A DNA stretch of 64,000 bases from Ecdyonurus torrentis (taxonomy: Eukaryota; Arthropoda; Insecta; Ephemeroptera; Heptageniidae). Below the pieces are notes generated by a model. That model searched no databases. It was not told the origin of the DNA and saw only the letters and a program-made list of their open reading frames with translations. The stretch lies in NCBI GenBank assembly GCA_949318235.1, contig OX439131.1, positions 42,222,193-42,286,192 of the forward strand. Reading direction: 5' to 3'. Position 1 is the stretch's first letter. Each line of letters opens with the position of its first letter. The position numbers and the translations under genes are program-made. Below, in pieces: positions 24,418-37,764 of the stretch.

Positions 24418-24888
24418 TAGTATGAGGAAGGTAAATTGATTTTTTTTTTGTTGAGTTTATGATATTTGTGGAAAAAGCTTTAAAAAATTTTGAGGCGCTA
24501 TTTTTAATTTGGACGATTGGAGCATGCGAAGTATTTTTAATTAAATTTTGAAAATCAGCCTAGAAAGCCTGTGACGTCATCAGTCCACTATTTTCTCTGC
24601 AAATACTAATCGTTCGAGGTTTAGTAACCAGTTTAATGAAATCAGCTCGTCCTCAGGATTTCAAAAAAATGGCTACTGAACCTTCTACGGTCAATACTTT
24701 CCGAAATAAATGCCCGATTGATGACGCCACAGGCTTTTTAGGTCAATTTTCAAAATTTAATTAAAAATACTTCCCATGCTCCAATCGTTCTAAGAAAAAA
24801 TAACACCTCAAAATTTTTTAACGCTCTTTTCAAAAGTGGCATAAAAAGTGGGGGTTAAAAAGAATTCACATTCCTCGTATTTTCTATT
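24418..24888. mobile_element. Foldback element, about 470 bp, with a CRE octamer in the left arm
   Basis: Seen: the outer ends TATGAGGAAGGTAAATTGAT and GAATTCACATTCCTCGTA are imperfect complements. TAAAAAATTTTGAGG and GACGATTGGAGCATG, with a TATTTTTAATTAAATTTTGA block, pair across the element. A GCCTGTGACGTCATCAG block in the left arm (24568) pairs with TGATGACGCCACAGGC on the right. Arms are roughly 180 bases around an unpaired centre near 24655. Non-coding. Confidence 0.65.
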
Positions 24889-25057
24889 CGTTCGTATATT
24901 TTCTATAGACAAATGATTGAAAAGCAATCAATTTGCTTGAAACTATGGACTGGCAATTTAAAAACAAATAATCTATATATTTTGTGTACTAATTAATACA
25001 TTCAAAAAAAATCTTTAAAACCGTCTTTGGATGAAAAATAATAACTGTACAAACTAA

Positions 25058-25265
25058 CTTAAAGCGGGAAATCAGGTACAGGGAAATCAGGGTAGGAGAG
25101 CCCATGATAATATCAATAAATTATTTTCGCTCTTATCTGATGGTCATGAGTTGTAAAATTTTCATCATAGGTAGCTGTTACTATTAACTTTCAAATGTCA
25201 TCATAAAGTTTGGAAGTTTTCTTTTTAGATTTGGAAATTCAAGCCATCTGAATACAACCCTTAAA
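25058..25265 (-). mobile_element. MITE family F, partial copy, minus orientation
   Basis: Seen: it reads as the reverse complement of 63439-63770, including CTTAAAGCGGGAAATCAG, CTTATCTGATGGTCATGAG, TAGGTAGCTGTTACTATTAA and CTTTCAAATGTCATCATAAA, ending in TACAACCCTTAA. It is shorter than the full copy because part of the middle is missing. Confidence 0.6.
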
Positions 25266-25785
25266 AAAATAAATAATAATTAAAATATTTGCAATGTAAT
25301 TTCTCGTCCATATGTTTGCCAGAAATAATATGTCGTGTTTTATCCAGACAGGGAAAATAGCACACAAATCTAATTAAGACATACATGTCAATATGAATAA
25401 ATAAAATATTACAGTATATACGTATAGTATATTGATTTTTTTATACAAAATTTGAACTACGTCAAAATAATATAAATTCTTTTATTTAAATATTTGGTAT
25501 AAATTTTATATGACTTATTAATTATGTAAAAAGCCATTTAATAATTTTAAATACAATTATTTTATATTTAACAATAATGTATTTTATTCATATTTAAAAA
25601 ATTATTTATTTTATTATTATTCTATACAATATCATATTTAAGTAAAATATATATAATAGCTTTTACTTATACAGCTAGTAAAATTTTGGAATGAAAAATA
25701 AATAGAAATACGAAATAAATACGTATGTATAAACGTACGGAAAATATATAGACATAGAATAGTAGGTAATATAACAGAATACACG

Positions 25786-25789
<4 letters not shown>

Positions 25790-25817
<28 letters not shown>
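25790..25817. repeat. Poly(A) run, about 28 bases
   Basis: Seen: pure A. Read on minus it gives a phenylalanine run in a spurious frame. Confidence 0.93.
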
Positions 25818-25821
<4 letters not shown>

Positions 25822-26224
25822 AAATTGAAAATACCATCTAAACAGAAAATTCTTTCTGACTGTGAGTATAAAGAATAATAAAATAGCGTATTTTTACGTA
25901 ACTCTAAATTCAATACAAAAATTTTTCTTTTCATTTTTTTTTTCAATGTTATATAATATGTGTGTACTGTACAGTACATCAGTAGTGAATTACTGCAGCT
26001 TGTTTTTAAAATTATTTCTTTATATATATCCAATGAATGAATAAATTTCATTACATGTGTTTTAATGACTAATAAGAATGTTTATAATTTCAATTTATTT
26101 TTATTAAAAATATTCTATTATTTTTTCTCGTATTTAGTTTTTAAAAAGAAAATGTATCATAATATAATTATAAATTGTATAAAAATCCATGTACAATAGA
26201 AGATTTGCAAAAGTAGGTTTAGTC

Positions 26225-26650
26225 ATAAAACTAACAAACTCACAGCGCTCAACAATACTAACAAGGTGCTAGTAGACGACTTTGTGTTCCTGTCTCAATT
26301 TAACATGCTTTCTTATGGGGGAATGAAGCAGCTATAACTCAAGTTTGAATTATTTCTCGGAGTTGAAATTTTTATTTTAGCTTACCAAGCCTCAAAACTT
26401 TTGTTTTCCTGGATTTTAAGTCAATTAGATGAAAATTATAATTTGTAACCAAATGGATTGAAATTCATGAAAACAAAAACTTTGAAGCTCAGTAAGCTAC
26501 AGCAAAAATTTCAGCTATGAGAAATTATTTTTACTCAAGTTACAGCTGCTTCATTGCCCCGTAAGAAAGCATGTTAAATTGAGACAGGAACACAAAGTTG
26601 TCTGCTAGCACTTTCTTAGAATTGTTGAGCTGTGAGCTTGTTTATTTTAT
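26225..26650. mobile_element. Foldback that is almost entirely palindromic, about 426 bp
   Basis: Seen: the left arm words CACAGCGCTCAACAAT, GTGTTCCTGTCTCAATTTAA, CATGCTTTCTTA and GAATGAAGCAGCT all recur complemented in the right arm in mirror order. Pairing continues inward to about 26437, so arms are near 200 bases with almost no spacer. Divergence between arms is visible, so it is older than the 7791 hairpin. Confidence 0.7.
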
Positions 26651-27758
26651 ATGTTCTATCTTACTTGGGGAAAAAATGCATCTTAAAAATATTTTATTAA
26701 AACGTAAGTGATTGCTTTAGTATTTTCTTAACATATTATGTTTACGATCAACATGACCCCATAGATACAGAAAAAAGTTTGACATAAATTCACTAATGGT
26801 TGCATATGCTGCAGGTTAATACTTTTATCATGTTCTATAATATTTTTTTTCTTGATATAAATTTTCTTAATCTATATTATAAATCAAAGAAAATTATCTA
26901 TTATAAAAAAAAAACTTTTTTTTTCTTCAAAAGAACTAAATTTAGTATAAAGTTTTTTTTTCTTTCATTTTCTAAATTATTTTTCCCAAATAATATTTTT
27001 ATAAGATTAAAGTTTCAATACATCATTTTCTCATAAAGTCATAAATTAAATATTTTATAGTAGAAAACAAACACGATTGTAACATTTTTAAAACTTCTAT
27101 CAAATGTTTTTTTTTTCCAACAAGGAAAACTATTTTTACAATGTCATTTTAGAATTGAATGAGAATTGTGATTTTATGTGGATAAAGAAGGAAGATCAAA
27201 GTAATGTTCTCCTTTCTCTCAGTCCCATCTTATAAAGAAAAAGCACAAAAATGGCTTTATTTCATTTTAGTTATCTTTTTTTTTATTTAATAAAGGAAGG
27301 AAACATGGTATTGTCAAGGAACAACGCATTTTTTTTTCTTTTTGAATTGTGAAAACACTCCATTCATGTTTTTTTTAAAGCTTTTAACTTAGTTTTTTGT
27401 AATCAGTTTTTGTGTTTTTTTTTATTTATTTTAATATAAAAATGATTTAATTTTTTTATGAATTTTTTAAATATTATAGTATTAAAGAATACTAAACTTA
27501 CTTTGTAGCGCTGTCAATTGGTCACCAAAATTAAGTAATTTTATAATTTATTCTAATACTTAATTAAAATAAATCAAAAGCAAGAAATAGAGAAAACCAA
27601 GGGTCTTACCATTGTGGTTAGAAGTTTGATAGTTTGGTCTTACCAGCACTTTGATTATAAATACATAGTGTAAAATTCGGCACATTATTCCAAGACAAGA
27701 AGTATGTGAGTGCCTTCTATGGCTCATACAAAATATAACCAATTACTAAACTTAAAAA

Positions 27759-28232
<474 letters not shown>

Positions 28233-28406
28233 TTAGGTAGTTAGAAACTCAACATTATAAATGCTAGAAATAAAAATTTTATTGTGTAACTAAAAAGTAA
28301 ATTACAATATATAATTTTGATCTGAAGCAAAATTAGTAGGTTAAAATTTCAATCTAATGCAACTTTCAAATAAATACTAAATAAAACTAAGCGTTCCTCT
28401 TTGTTT

Positions 28407-28522
28407 CAATAATGCTGTTCGTAAACCCTGGTTTCCTGCACCAAAAAACGCGCATTCCATTCGAATAACCAAAGTTGATCGTCATTTTAGGAGCACAGAG
28501 TAGGGTTTACAAACATCATTAA
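28407..28522 (-). mobile_element. MITE family E, copy 2
   Basis: Seen: AATGCTGTTCGTAAACCCTG at the left and AGGGTTTACAAACATCATTA at the right. The interior (GGTTTCCTGCACCAAAAAA, CGCATTCCATTCG, TTGATCGTCATTTTAG) is the reverse complement of copy 1, so it sits in the other orientation. Confidence 0.6.
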
Positions 28523-29563
28523 TATATTTTTCACTTTAAACTTGAATTTAAAATAGGCGGAGTTTTCAAATTTTATTTATTGATGATACGTAGTTATTCA
28601 GTAACACCATTAATAAAAAAATATGCATTCAATAAGTGAGATTATCGTCTTTACTGAGTAAATAGTATCCTGGTATTCCAATCTCTCCTTGTCATATAAA
28701 CAAACCCCATATGACAATTTGGTTTCCCTAGCCATACATTACGTTATCACAAATACGATTTATAAATATTCAATAGCATCATACTGCATCGCATTATTTG
28801 ATTAATAATTAATGTTTATTGGATATGTTTCAAAATTTTATAAATAAAATTATAAATCAAACTTTTATTAAAATAAATATTTGTTTACCTTTCATATTAA
28901 AAGTAGCTATTTTTACAAAATAAATCGATCTTTAATAAATATAAAAATGGATTTGTATAAACTTAAACTCATATAAGTTGAAAATATAATAAATATATAT
29001 TTTTTTTAGGTTTTGAAAATTATTAATTTAAACGTTTCGTGAATAATGTAGCTAAAAGTCAGATAGCGGAAGAGATGATAATTGTTAAGTTTTTAGTTTA
29101 TTGTTCTACAGACTTTCAAAAGTATTATATATTATTTATTTTTGAAATTAACTTTTAATAAAACTATTAACTTTATCTAACAAAATAATTTATATCTCTA
29201 TTTTGTAATAATTTAAATTTGTAACTGAAATTTGTTATTGTTTCTTTTTCAATTACTTTAGTATCCAACGAATATTGAAAATATTAAAATTATTAAACTA
29301 TACAATAGATTAAACATTTTAAAAAAATTTACAGTATAATTAAATATTAAATATATTGAAATATGTAATGTTTTTCTCGTTCTTTTATAAAATATAATAT
29401 AAAAAAAATGTTAGAAACATTTTCACTATAAAGAATTTGAGAAAAGAAGGAAGAAAAAAACAACAACATTAAAACTACTATTTCTTTCTTGGTTCTTTAA
29501 TTTAACATACGAGTGTTATTCTGTGCGTTAAACACTAATATTTGTTTGTAAAATATATTCATT

Positions 29564-29887
29564 TTAAAAGTTGTATTTAAATGGCATGTATCTCAAAATC
29601 TAAAAAGAAAACTTCGAAATCTTATGATGCCATTTGAAAGTTAATAGTACCAACTACCTAAGATAAAAATTTTAGAACCCGTGACTATCAGATAAGAGAG
29701 AAAATAAATATTTAAATTAACATGGACTCTTATGGGACTAAAATCATAATTTAAAATCTAAAATGGTGATTTTTTTAAAAAATGTTTGAAAACACTTTAT
29801 CTTAATATATCATTGTGCAAAATTTCAGATTTTTCTTTCTTGACAACTTTTTAGTCAAATCCCGCAGTAGATTATTTCCCAACTTAA
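29564..29887 (+). mobile_element. MITE family F, copy in plus orientation
   Basis: Seen: GGCATGTATCTCAAAATCTA, TATGATGCCATTTGAAAGTT, ACTATCAGATAAGAGAGA and TGCAAAATTTCAGATTTTTC match 63439-63770 in the same order. The terminal CTTAAGG is eroded here. Confidence 0.6.
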
Positions 29888-30094
29888 ACAAACCATTCAG
29901 TAAAACAAGGATTTTATATTATCATGTTAAGTCACCTTGTGTAACATACACCGAGAAAGGGAATATCTAGTGACTATAATATTTGTTGAAAAATTCAGAT
30001 GAAATTCCGGTAAATATATGTTATACTTGTAATGAAAATTAACATTTTTACTCAATACATAGAATAAAGACTGGTTTAATCATTATTTAATTTC

Positions 30095-30180
30095 AATTTT
30101 TAAATTCAAAATATATTTATTCATTTCTTTCATTCTACAATCACAATATAGAACAATGCATATCGGCTTATGTTATTGTA
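30095..30180 (-). mobile_element. 3' end of a non-LTR retrotransposon (minus strand)
   Basis: Seen: TTTTTAAATTCAAAATATAT followed by TTATTCATTTCTTTC and TACAATCACAATATAGAACA. Read on the minus strand this is an AATGAATAAA-type end with a TTTGAATTT tail. It closely matches 55366-55455 and, in plus orientation, 33125-33215. Confidence 0.45.
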
Positions 30181-30423
30181 TCAGTTGATACAATTAGAAA
30201 TGATAGGCAAAAAGTACACAAATATAACAAAAACATTATAATAGAAACGTATTTATACATAGAGAATAATTATTTTAAATTTTAATGCTTTATAAAACTG
30301 ATATAAACGCATTGTTTATATATGGTCTTTCATAAATTCATCTATTGAATAATATTGCTGGTTTAACAGTAGTAACAGTTTAATTTGAAGCTTTCTTCAA
30401 CATAAGTCATTTCTCAGTGCAAT

Positions 30424-30823
30424 TAAAGCCCATGTCAACTTACTTCTTTATCATTTAGAATACTAGATTGATAATTACCATACCTTATAATCCAGGAATT
30501 AGACACCATCAACACGTTGATTATTTATTTATTTTCATTTTGACAGTTATTTCACGCATCTGATGTTACAGTGTACCACCGCCAATTACAATCACCGCTC
30601 TTGTCACGTGATAAATTTAAGCCCCCTTCCTCAAGTTCTTTGCACGTCATAAAGGCCCCATTGATACATTGTGACGTCAGATACGTGAAATAACCGTCAA
30701 AATGAAAATAAATGGAAATACATACGAAATCAATGTTGTGGTGTCTAATTCATGGATAATAAGGTATGATAATTATTAATTTAGTATTTTAAATCATAAA
30801 AAAGTATGTTGACAAGGGTTTTA
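30424..30823 (+). mobile_element. MITE family G, copy 1 (400 bp), with CRE and E-box motifs
   Basis: Seen: the ends TAAAGCCCATGTCAACTTAC and GTTGACAAGGGTTTTA are inverted repeats. Inner arms pair TAGACACCATCAACACG with its complement around 30720, and CATTTTGACAGTTATTTCAC with its complement at 30690. The centre holds TCACGTGATAAATTTAAGCC and the octamer TGACGTCA at 30672. Same orientation as 37359-37764. Confidence 0.7.
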
Positions 30824-31892
30824 ATTCAGAAAGAAATATATTAAATCTTAAGTATTGTCTCTAAATAATGTAAAAAAATACTGAATAAAAAATGAATAAT
30901 GGTTTTCGTTTAAACCATATAATACACCCCACATTTGAATTGACCACATTATGGTCACTTTGTGTCCCCTAGTCTTAGCTAATTACATTCTCATGTTAAA
31001 TTAATTATAATAATACAAGGTATATGTATCCCTAGTTTCAATTTTGACATGTTGTACGACATGGACAAGTGAAGAGGAGTGTGTAACGTCGTCAACTCGT
31101 TACATATGTCGTAATTCTCTAACTTGCTTGCTTGACTTAGCATGAAGCATCATCAGCTGACATATGCCCAATGTATAATTTACTGCCGTCATCAAATATT
31201 TAAGTAAATGTCTCTCTGTTGCACGTTTATCGCTATTGTCATCAATTGGAAACCTAATTTAATGTCCTTATATCTCTATCTCAAATATATATAATACAAA
31301 TCTTAAACATGTGTTTGATATTGCTTGTTTTCTCTTATGGTATATACGATGCAATTTAAGAGGGTCACTATCGAGCGATACTATAGTTCAATTTATCAGT
31401 ATATATATTTCAATCTCTTCCCATACCAATGCAAATTCAATTGCATTTGTCAAGATAGTCCAAAGAGGCCTTCAGTTAAAGTGGTAAGTTTGAGGTTATG
31501 TACCGATTGTGATACATACTATTTAAATGTAATGCGTGTTTCTCTCATTAGAAATAACATGGTAGTAATAATAATAAGATTATATAGTTGTAAGAGTAAG
31601 TAAGACTCTTCTCAGGCGTATTTCTTGTTATTTTAATTGTTTGTATAATTAAAACAAATAAACAAAAGTTGATTATTTGTTTGTTTATATTATATTGCAA
31701 ATTTAGTGCAAGTTTTTGACTGTTTAAAAATTAATGATCAAAATCATGTGTTGTGTACGTATGCCCATATTTAAAGCAGAGTAAATAAATAAGATTTTTA
31801 AAGTTTGAGATTTTTTGAGATTTGGGTGTAAATATGAATGATATCATGAATCAACAATATCTTAATCTATCCAATAAATCTAATCCATTCTA

Positions 31893-31933
<41 letters not shown>

Positions 31934-32191
31934 GATATTACACTACTTTCATTCTCATGGCAGTAGGTTGATTTATGTGGGAGTTGGGACGGGGATTTAA
32001 ATATATACAATGTATACGTGCAATGAGTTTTGTAAAAACCTAAGTAATGACTATGCAACCTTCTTAAAATTACCTAATCCAACAATTTACAAATGAGTCC
32101 AACGCACGCCAAGTTCAGTAGCAGACATCCATTATATTCTGTTTTTCAACTTCTCATGTCATTTGCCGAAAGAGTATCTTTAACATTACCT

Positions 32192-32222
<31 letters not shown>

Positions 32223-32723
32223 TTTTAGTATATATTTATTTACAACAATGATTATAACTAAAACATTTATATACATATTTTAGAGTATAATTAATCTTAA
32301 ATAACGTTTAAATATTCTTTTAAAACATAATAGGTTTTTTTTCCTATCATACATCCATTTTTGTCTTATGTTCTTTTTAAAGCTCTCTAAGGAGTGATTT
32401 TTATTTTACTCCTAGCAGACAATTTACAGTATTTTCTAGCAACCATACAATTGAATTATGAAGCTCTGGAGGACGAAACTTGTGTAAATCGCAGTATATC
32501 AAATTCTACGGTTGAATTGTTTATTCGTTTTTCAATATACTATTAATGTTACTCATTGTATAAAAAAAAAAAAAAAAAAGAAGTTATTTGCGATTTTACA
32601 TTAGGTTATTGTAGATTTATATGTGTATTTACTTTTATTATTATTTTACATTGATCATAAAACATCTTGAATACAAATGTATGTGATATAACAATGATTA
32701 ATTTTAATTAGAATATTTCTATA
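30824..32723. other. No gene recognised
   Basis: 31050-31260 is G+C-richer (ACGTCGTCAACTCGTTACAT at about 31087) and includes CTTGCTTGCTTG. The frame 31325-31603 begins at an alternative codon and is unrecognised. A short TC run lies at 31899-31928. Confidence 0.45.
32199..32226. repeat. Poly(T) run, about 28 bases
   Basis: Seen: pure T in A+T-rich DNA. Confidence 0.93.
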
Positions 32724-33062
32724 GTTAAAGCCATAGACCACATAAAACAACATGTGCTTTTTAATGAATAAACACAAAATAGGATCTTCAAAACTTATGA
32801 CAATTTTTGCCAGAATTACAACGAGAGGGCGTGAAAATACTGTTAAGTATGCAATTTGCGTGACAATTCATGTTTCTGACTTCAGAAACATGCAAAAATT
32901 AGTAAAAAAAAAATGTTGTGCGGGTTGCATAAATTGAAAATTTCTGATCACTGTTACGAAGCTACAGTTAGGTTTTGAGACAAACTAAAGTTATTTATGT
33001 AAATCCCATTAAGTGTTTTGTGATATAAATGCTTATGTTTTCTTCTGGTCTATTTCTTTAAG
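32724..33062 (+). mobile_element. MITE family B, copy 2
   Basis: Seen: same block order as 4518-4816, including TGTTGTGCGGGTTGCATAAA. The ends TTAAAGCCATAGACCA and TGGTCTATTTCTTTAA form an imperfect terminal inverted repeat. The ATG-initiated frame 32752-32937 lies entirely inside it and is probably not a gene. Confidence 0.5.
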
Positions 33063-33124
33063 TGGTGTTAAAGTGTGTTTTAGCATGTAAATTTGACAAT
33101 ATCAGTGTCTATATTTTTTTGTAG

Positions 33125-33215
33125 TTGTTAAATTTATCAGATGCATTGTTTTGTACAGTATATTGATTGTAGAAGAATGAAATGAAATTGAATAAATTTT
33201 TTATTGTATCAAATT
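33125..33215 (+). mobile_element. 3' end of a non-LTR retrotransposon (plus strand)
   Basis: Seen: TTTTGTACAGTATATTGATT, GTAGAAGAATGAAATG and AATTGAATAAATTTTTT, the same layout as the minus-strand copies at 30095 and 55366. No coding sequence is attached. Confidence 0.35.
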
Positions 33216-35640
33216 TTTGGATCTAACCTCAGTCTGTATAAGATTATGATTAACGTTAGCGCAACCAAAACTATAACATAGCTATATATACAGTAATAAT
33301 ATAATGTTTTTGTGATAATAAAATAAAGGTGGTGGGGATGCTGTATGACGACAGTCGGGGGGTGCATTTATCAAAAATACTTGAGTTAAAAATATAACAT
33401 TACAACTTAATTTTTAAAATGAAATATGCTAACGAAAAATAAATTGAAAGTTCAATTATTCATGTATAAGCTTTATCATCTCAATACCCCTTAATTATTA
33501 TCATTATTTATAATTGATTATTAATGTTTCAATTTAGATAATCTAAATATTGAAAATTTATCAATGATTTTGACATGTAAATCAATAATAAGGAGCAATA
33601 CACGTACAGAAATCTAACTTTAAAGTAGGCTTGAATATTTATGATAAGATACAAACTATATTCTTACGTGGTATTTTATGTAATTAAAACTAATTAGCTA
33701 AATTAATTACTAGCTGATTTGGCATAATATAATAGGGGAACGTTTTGGAGAAACTTAGATTATGTTACAGTATTGCGTTTAAGTTTAGCAGTTAATACGC
33801 GACAGTGCAGTGAATTGTTTACACTATAAATTGCATCAAGTACGTTTATTGTTAAAAACAGAGACAGTTTTCTCCCTCATACAGTACATTAAGAACGTAT
33901 GTCCTATAACCCAAAAAAATAATAATAATAAATAAAATGGTAAAAAAAAAAAAGAAAAAAAAAAGAAAAAAAAAAGAAAAAAAAACTTCTAGGAGAACGT
34001 TGATATAATATAGCAGTTAGTAACGATACAACTTTTTAATTTAAAGTTTTTATTTACATTAAATCTATGGGCAAAAATTGTAATATAATTGTAATATACT
34101 TAATAATAAATGTAATAATGTTTCGAAATAAACGGGTTCAAATTAAAAAAAAAAAAAAGACTAAATATTGTCATTACGATTCTTTTAAAACATAAAAATA
34201 ATGCGTAAAAAGTACTTGAAGTGCAATTAACATGGTAATGATCACCAATTAAAAAAACACTTTTAATAAAATTCGTTATATTAAATTTAATACATAATAG
34301 TATAAAAAATAATCATTTCTCTGACCTAAAAAAAAAAAGTTCCCTACTTCCTTAACTTTTTCCCCCTTTTTTGTTGAAAAAGTTGTAGAATATAAAGGAA
34401 TGTAAATAAGTAATTTAGCTCCAAAATAAGATGAGGGTATTTCATTTTGTTGTTGAGATTGGTTTGCATAACATTGACTTATTTTCCTTTGAAGAAGTTT
34501 GGCAAATAAATTTTCTTACAATTTAAATTAGAAGTACTAATATTACTGCAGTGAGATGATGGAATGCAGTAAAATAAATATTTGGGATAACTTTTTATTT
34601 TATTTTTCATCTGCAATGCATTTGCCTGCATAATATTACAGCATTATATCAAATTATATCAAAGTAATACTCAGCTAAAATATATTACTAAATGCAAAAA
34701 GTTTTTAATTAATAAGTAAATATTTGATAACATATAAAAATTAGGTCATAAAAGTTATATATTACTATTATATTATATAAATATTTAATAATTAAATAAT
34801 ATTGTGTATAGTTTGTTTTTATAATGATTTAAATACTTTTGTCAATACGGTAAAATAAAAGAAGCATAATGAAAATCACTCTTATCAGCTTAATGGACTT
34901 GACTCTTTCTGAAAACAAACTATTATAAAAAGTAATTTTTACCATTATGTTAGATAAAAAAAAGTGAACTTAACGCTTGCAAAAAGCTAGATAATATTAG
35001 ACGAACATTGATTCTCAATTTGGATCATGTTCCTGGATTTACGAGCCAAAACGTGATTTATGAAGTAATCTACAATAACCTAAAATGTAAAAATAAAATG
35101 CGTTTGAAATTTCAATCAATTTGCATATTTTATAACAAAAAGAGCTACTCAGTTCTTTGTTTTTGATGAAAGAAATTGCTTTTTTTTTAATCCTTTTTTT
35201 AATATTATTTGTAAATAAAAATTAATGCTTAACATTATATTAAATGCAAATAAAAATCATATTAAAATATGACTTAATGACCATATGAATTAAATATTGA
35301 GTAATTTGGAAATAATAACGTTCAGATTACAAAATTTGACTACGTAAAAAATAAAAGTGTTAAGTAAGCATAATAACAGTAAGCTTATTAGAATTCTTGC
35401 ACAGAAAAAGCTGTTAGATGTTCTTAGTACTCTAACACCTAGGTTGAAAGTTTTTATACAATAAGTTGAATAACTTAAAATATAGTTTTCTTCATAATTT
35501 CTGAGAATAGTTTATACAATCACAGTATATTTTTATTCTTCAAAGAAAATTCTATACATTTTTAAAGCAACACTGAAGTTAATTATTGTGGTATGTTTCA
35601 TAATATTGTTATTATAATTCATATTAAAGTCATTCAAAAC
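33216..35640. other. A+T-rich, no gene recognised
   Basis: A purine tract of A-rich units separated by single G occurs at 33941-33986. Nothing else is assignable. Confidence 0.5.
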
Positions 35641-35964
35641 GTACAGTCAAAGACAAATAAAAGGTTACAATTTATACTTGTTCTATATATTCGCGCCTCA
35701 AACTTTATGTTGAAACGAGATTGTTACCTTATTCACGTTCTTTCAAAACATTTAAATAAAACTCACTAAAGGTCAGGTCACCCACGCTCAGGTGATTGAA
35801 AACGTTATCTCCTGTGAGCGAGAGTGGCGACTTCTATTGAGTTGCATGAAATTTTTTTGAAAGAACGTGATTACAAGGTAAAAATCTCGTTTAAGCATTA
35901 AATTTAAGGCGCGCAAATAAGGAGCAAGTTTAAATGGTAACCTTTTATTTGTTTTCAACTGTAC
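35641..35964. mobile_element. MITE family C, complete copy (324 bp)
   Basis: Seen: the left terminus GTACAGTCAAAGACAAATAA continues into AAAGGTTACAATTTA. The right terminus is its complement ending CAACTGTAC at 35964. The second block GCGCCTCAAACTTTA / TAAATTTAAGGCGCGC and the third GTTCTTTCAAAA / TTTTTTTGAAAGAAC also pair. TA at both edges is consistent with a Tc1/mariner-type TA target, an inference from only one copy. Confidence 0.65.
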
Positions 35965-37358
35965 ATTTAAAAATATAATATAAAAGAACAAGTTTCAATT
36001 TGCAGAAAAATAAAATAAAAAAACCTTCATATTTGAATGTTGGACATGTAACAAGTGCATCGACATTAACTGTGTTGCATAACAAGTGATTTTTTTCTTC
36101 CTCTTTAAGTTTTTGTATGCAAGATTAAGTAGCTTCAGTAGCCTTTAGTCCTGACTTCGCCTTTTGTCATGTTTTTATTCGTATTGTCAATAAAAATATT
36201 TTATTTTTTATTTTTTTTATCATAATACTATATTTATGTAAATGGATTTTCATAAGTTAAAATTGTTAAAAAAATCATACGATTAATCGATTCTTAGTAC
36301 TTCTTTCAACTTTTAAAAAAATCGATATTTTGTGTAAAGTTTCATTATTTTTGTTGTATTATATAAATTGTGGTTAAACATTAGAAACAAAAGTATGCGA
36401 AGTGGTTTCGCAAAGTATTCTGGTAGCACCATGGAAAAAGAGACATTTTCTCTGTTATGAAATAAACGTGAAACATAATGTAAACCATGAATAATTTAAT
36501 ACGCATTCCTAGTATAAATGTAAAAACTTCTTGAAATTTAATGGAAAATGTGAAATATTATAGCGGGAAAAAAAACTTATATTTCCTTTAATTTATGACT
36601 TAGTCTATTATTAAAGAAATGTATATTATTATTATTATTTTTTGCCTATATTATTTTGTAATGAATTATATTTTTTAGAATGAAAGAAAAAATAAATATG
36701 GTAATAATAATAAAAAGTAATAATCAACATAAATAAGAAGTAATACGCTATTGCTTAGATAAAATATTTATAAAATATTACTATATAGTATTGTAAAATA
36801 TAGTATTTTACATGGCACATTCGTAAATTTTGTATGAGTATGAAAAAATAAATAAATAAACAACATAATGTACATTATGTAACTGTAAAAATATAATATA
36901 TTTCACAAGCATTTTAAAACATTGTAGCATGAAAATGTTGAAATTTTCACCAAAATAGTTTACACAATTTTTTATTTACATTCCTGTTTTTTATATTTTT
37001 TATTTTTATTTTTTGAAATTTTTGGTATATTTTCTAATGAGATCATTTAAGCAGAAAATTAGGCAAATTAGATATGTGATTAAAAGTTTTAAAGGCACAA
37101 AGATATAATATATTTTTATAATTTTATTTAAGTATAAGCCAACTTTAAATATACAAAATATTTTGAGAAGTCACTACTCAAAATTTTAAATATTTCAAAA
37201 CAAAAGGACTTATTTAAAATAATAATAATAAAAACTCCCTTATATGATGATTACAGATTTGTAAAAAGATTATAATATATCTCATTTAAAATATAATAAT
37301 ACAAAAACCCACCAACAATTTTTAAATTTTGAGATACAGATCTTCTTGTTACAAGCCT
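35965..37358. other. A+T-rich, no gene recognised
   Basis: I see only short homopolymer runs and (AAT)n bits. No frames of interest. Confidence 0.5.
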
Positions 37359-37764
37359 TAAAGCCCTTGTCTACTTACTTTTTTTTATCATTTAGAATAC
37401 TAAATTGATATTTACCATAACTTATTATCCATGAATTAGACACCACCACGTTGATTTTGTAATTATTTTTATTTATTTACATTTTGACGGTTATTTCACG
37501 CATCTGACGTCACAATGTACTACCGCCAATCACAGTTATCGCTCTGGTCACGTGATACATTTAAGCCCCTCCCTCAAGTTCTTTACCCCTATCACGGCCC
37601 CATTGGTACATTGTGACGTCAGATGCGTAATATAACCGTCAAAATGAAAATAATGAAAATAAATACAAAATTAACGTGTTGGTGTCTAATTCATGGATAA
37701 TAAGGTATGGTAATTATCAATCTAGTATTCTAAATTATAAAATAGTAAGATGACAAACCCTTTA
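37359..37764 (+). mobile_element. MITE family G, copy 2 (406 bp)
   Basis: Seen: long collinear identity with 30424-30823, including GGTCACGTGATACATTTAAG and the flanking CAAGTTCTTT. Both CRE octamers are intact here (37505 and 37614), one in each arm, whereas copy 1 has lost one (TGATGTTACAG). Terminal TAAAGCCC/CCCTTTAG. Confidence 0.7.

Noticed and set aside
25638..26051. 137-residue minus frame, the longest in the window
   Set aside because: It is driven by A+T-rich sequence and a poly(A) run giving phenylalanines; no domain is visible.
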